DNA from: an uncultured Clostridia bacterium
GTDB lineage: Bacteria; Bacillota; Clostridia; UBA1381
DNA: 13,156 bases
Direction of reading: 5' to 3'
Assembly: GCA_934486495.1 (NCBI GenBank)
Contig: CAKSPW010000063.1
Location: 1-13,156, forward strand
Positions 12,855 through 13,156 of the stretch are shown here, piece by piece. The notes under the pieces were generated by a model that ran no database searches, had not been told where the DNA came from, and worked only from the letters and a program-made list of their open reading frames with translations. Both the position numbers and the translations under genes were made by a program. Within the stretch, counting starts at the first letter, position 1, and every line of letters begins with the position of its first letter.

Positions 12855-12948
12855 ATATAAGTAATCAAAAAAGAGCGGAAACCGCAACTTTTTTCAGAAA
12901 AAATATTTAAGAAAGTAGCAAAATTGTGATTTTTGTTATTACTTATAT
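12855..12948. repeat. Nested inverted repeats between the switch and mobC
   Basis: Outer 11-bp arms ATATAAGTAAT (12855-12865) and ATTACTTATAT (12938-12948) enclose an inner hairpin, AAAAAAG (12867-12873) with GCGG/CCGC at its tip and CTTTTTT (12888-12894). The inner hairpin resembles a terminator. No gene lies here. A weak TTGTGA/TATAGA promoter for mobC overlaps the right arm. Confidence 0.55.
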
Positions 12949-12960
12949 AGAGGGAAAAAC

Positions 12961-13068
12961 TTGCGTTTTAAGAGAATAGCAAGCAAAGCGAGTGTAGCCA
13001 CACTCACGATTTTTACGGCTGTTATTTCTTTGAAATTTCCGTAAAAATATTTTTGGGATATTCCCAAA
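12961..13068. other. Candidate origin of transfer (oriT) region
   Basis: Three hairpins follow one another just before mobC: GAGTGT/ACACTC (12990-13005, 4-base loop); TTTTTACGG/CCGTAAAAA (13010-13047), with an inner ATTTC/GAAAT stem; and TTTGGGA/TCCCAAA (13052-13068). Clustered inverted repeats directly upstream of a MobC/relaxase operon are typical of oriT in mobilisable elements. No nic site can be assigned from sequence alone. Confidence 0.45.
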
Positions 13069-13099
13069 CCCTTATTATGAATACACGGAGGATTTTTTA

Positions 13100-13156
13100 A
13101 TGGCAAACCGAAAAAGAAAAATGGTGCTTCGCTGCCCGGTAACAGACGAGGAACGA
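13100..13156 (+). CDS. mobC: MobC-like plasmid mobilisation / relaxosome protein, N-terminal fragment
   Basis: Only 19 codons are inside the window: MANRKRKMVLRCPVTDEER. The start ATG (13100) has GGAGG 8 bases upstream. The basic beginning followed by a V-T-x-E-E-R motif is what I know from ribbon-helix-helix MobC proteins of Firmicute mobilisable elements, which bind oriT and assist the relaxase usually encoded next. The match is short, so the identification leans also on the hairpin-rich upstream DNA and the nearby recombinase. If right, the relaxase should lie just to the right of the window. Confidence 0.65.
   Translation, partial: MANRKRKMVLRCPVTDEER

Noticed and set aside
1..13156. CRISPR array or tandem spacer repeats
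   Set aside because: No regularly spaced direct repeats were seen anywhere in the window.

Overview
The window looks like a low-to-moderate GC Firmicute of the class Clostridia, probably a gut-type, poorly characterised lineage. The basis is the rimP-nusA-ylxR-ylxQ-infB order, clostridial relatives of nearly every protein (HutP-like, BaiN/HI0933-like, RhaM, TM2 and DUF2752 proteins), strong AGGAGG-type ribosome binding sites and consensus sigma-A promoters. This is inference from the proteins; no search was run.

Region 1 (1-2497, minus strand) is the conserved transcription/translation operon: rimP, nusA, ylxR, ylxQ and the first codons of infB. It reads leftward from a clear promoter with an 11-bp hairpin in the leader. 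Region 2 (2641-7451, plus strand) starts at a divergent promoter and is one tightly packed housekeeping run: luxS, an orphan rhaM, cmk, plsC, a HAD phosphatase, folA, a HI0933/BaiN-type flavoprotein and a HutP-family gene. Region 3 (7485-9136) holds short units with their own promoters and terminators: a small DUF6514-like protein, a TM2 + DUF2752 membrane-protein pair whose promoter contains a perfect palindrome, and tRNA-Leu(CAG) with encoded CCA and its own terminator.

Region 4 (9244-13156) is accessory DNA. It holds the 3' part of a surface protein gene (InlB-type repeats, Gly8 linker, two copper-amine-oxidase-like stalk domains) that has lost its 5' end at about 10393. It directly abuts the end of a minus-strand hypothetical gene that is itself broken, or slips, at an A8 tract. 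Next come an XRE-type regulator and a tyrosine recombinase gene. The recombinase lies inside a 1434-bp segment bounded by perfect 26-bp inverted repeats. The window ends in a region rich in hairpins (candidate oriT) and the first 19 codons of a MobC-like mobilisation gene.

The most interesting candidate is the recombinase segment. Each repeat has the anatomy of a tyrosine-recombinase crossover site: two 10-bp imperfectly inverted arms around an asymmetric 5-bp centre. The copies are in inverted orientation. A near-consensus promoter lies just inside the right copy, pointing outward. As sequenced it runs into a strong terminator 40 bp further on. If the segment flips, the same promoter points across the left copy into the xre gene and the downstream hypothetical gene with no terminator between. 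This reads as a self-contained ON/OFF inversion switch that carries its own invertase and sits in a mobilisable element. It is a prediction from sequence alone.
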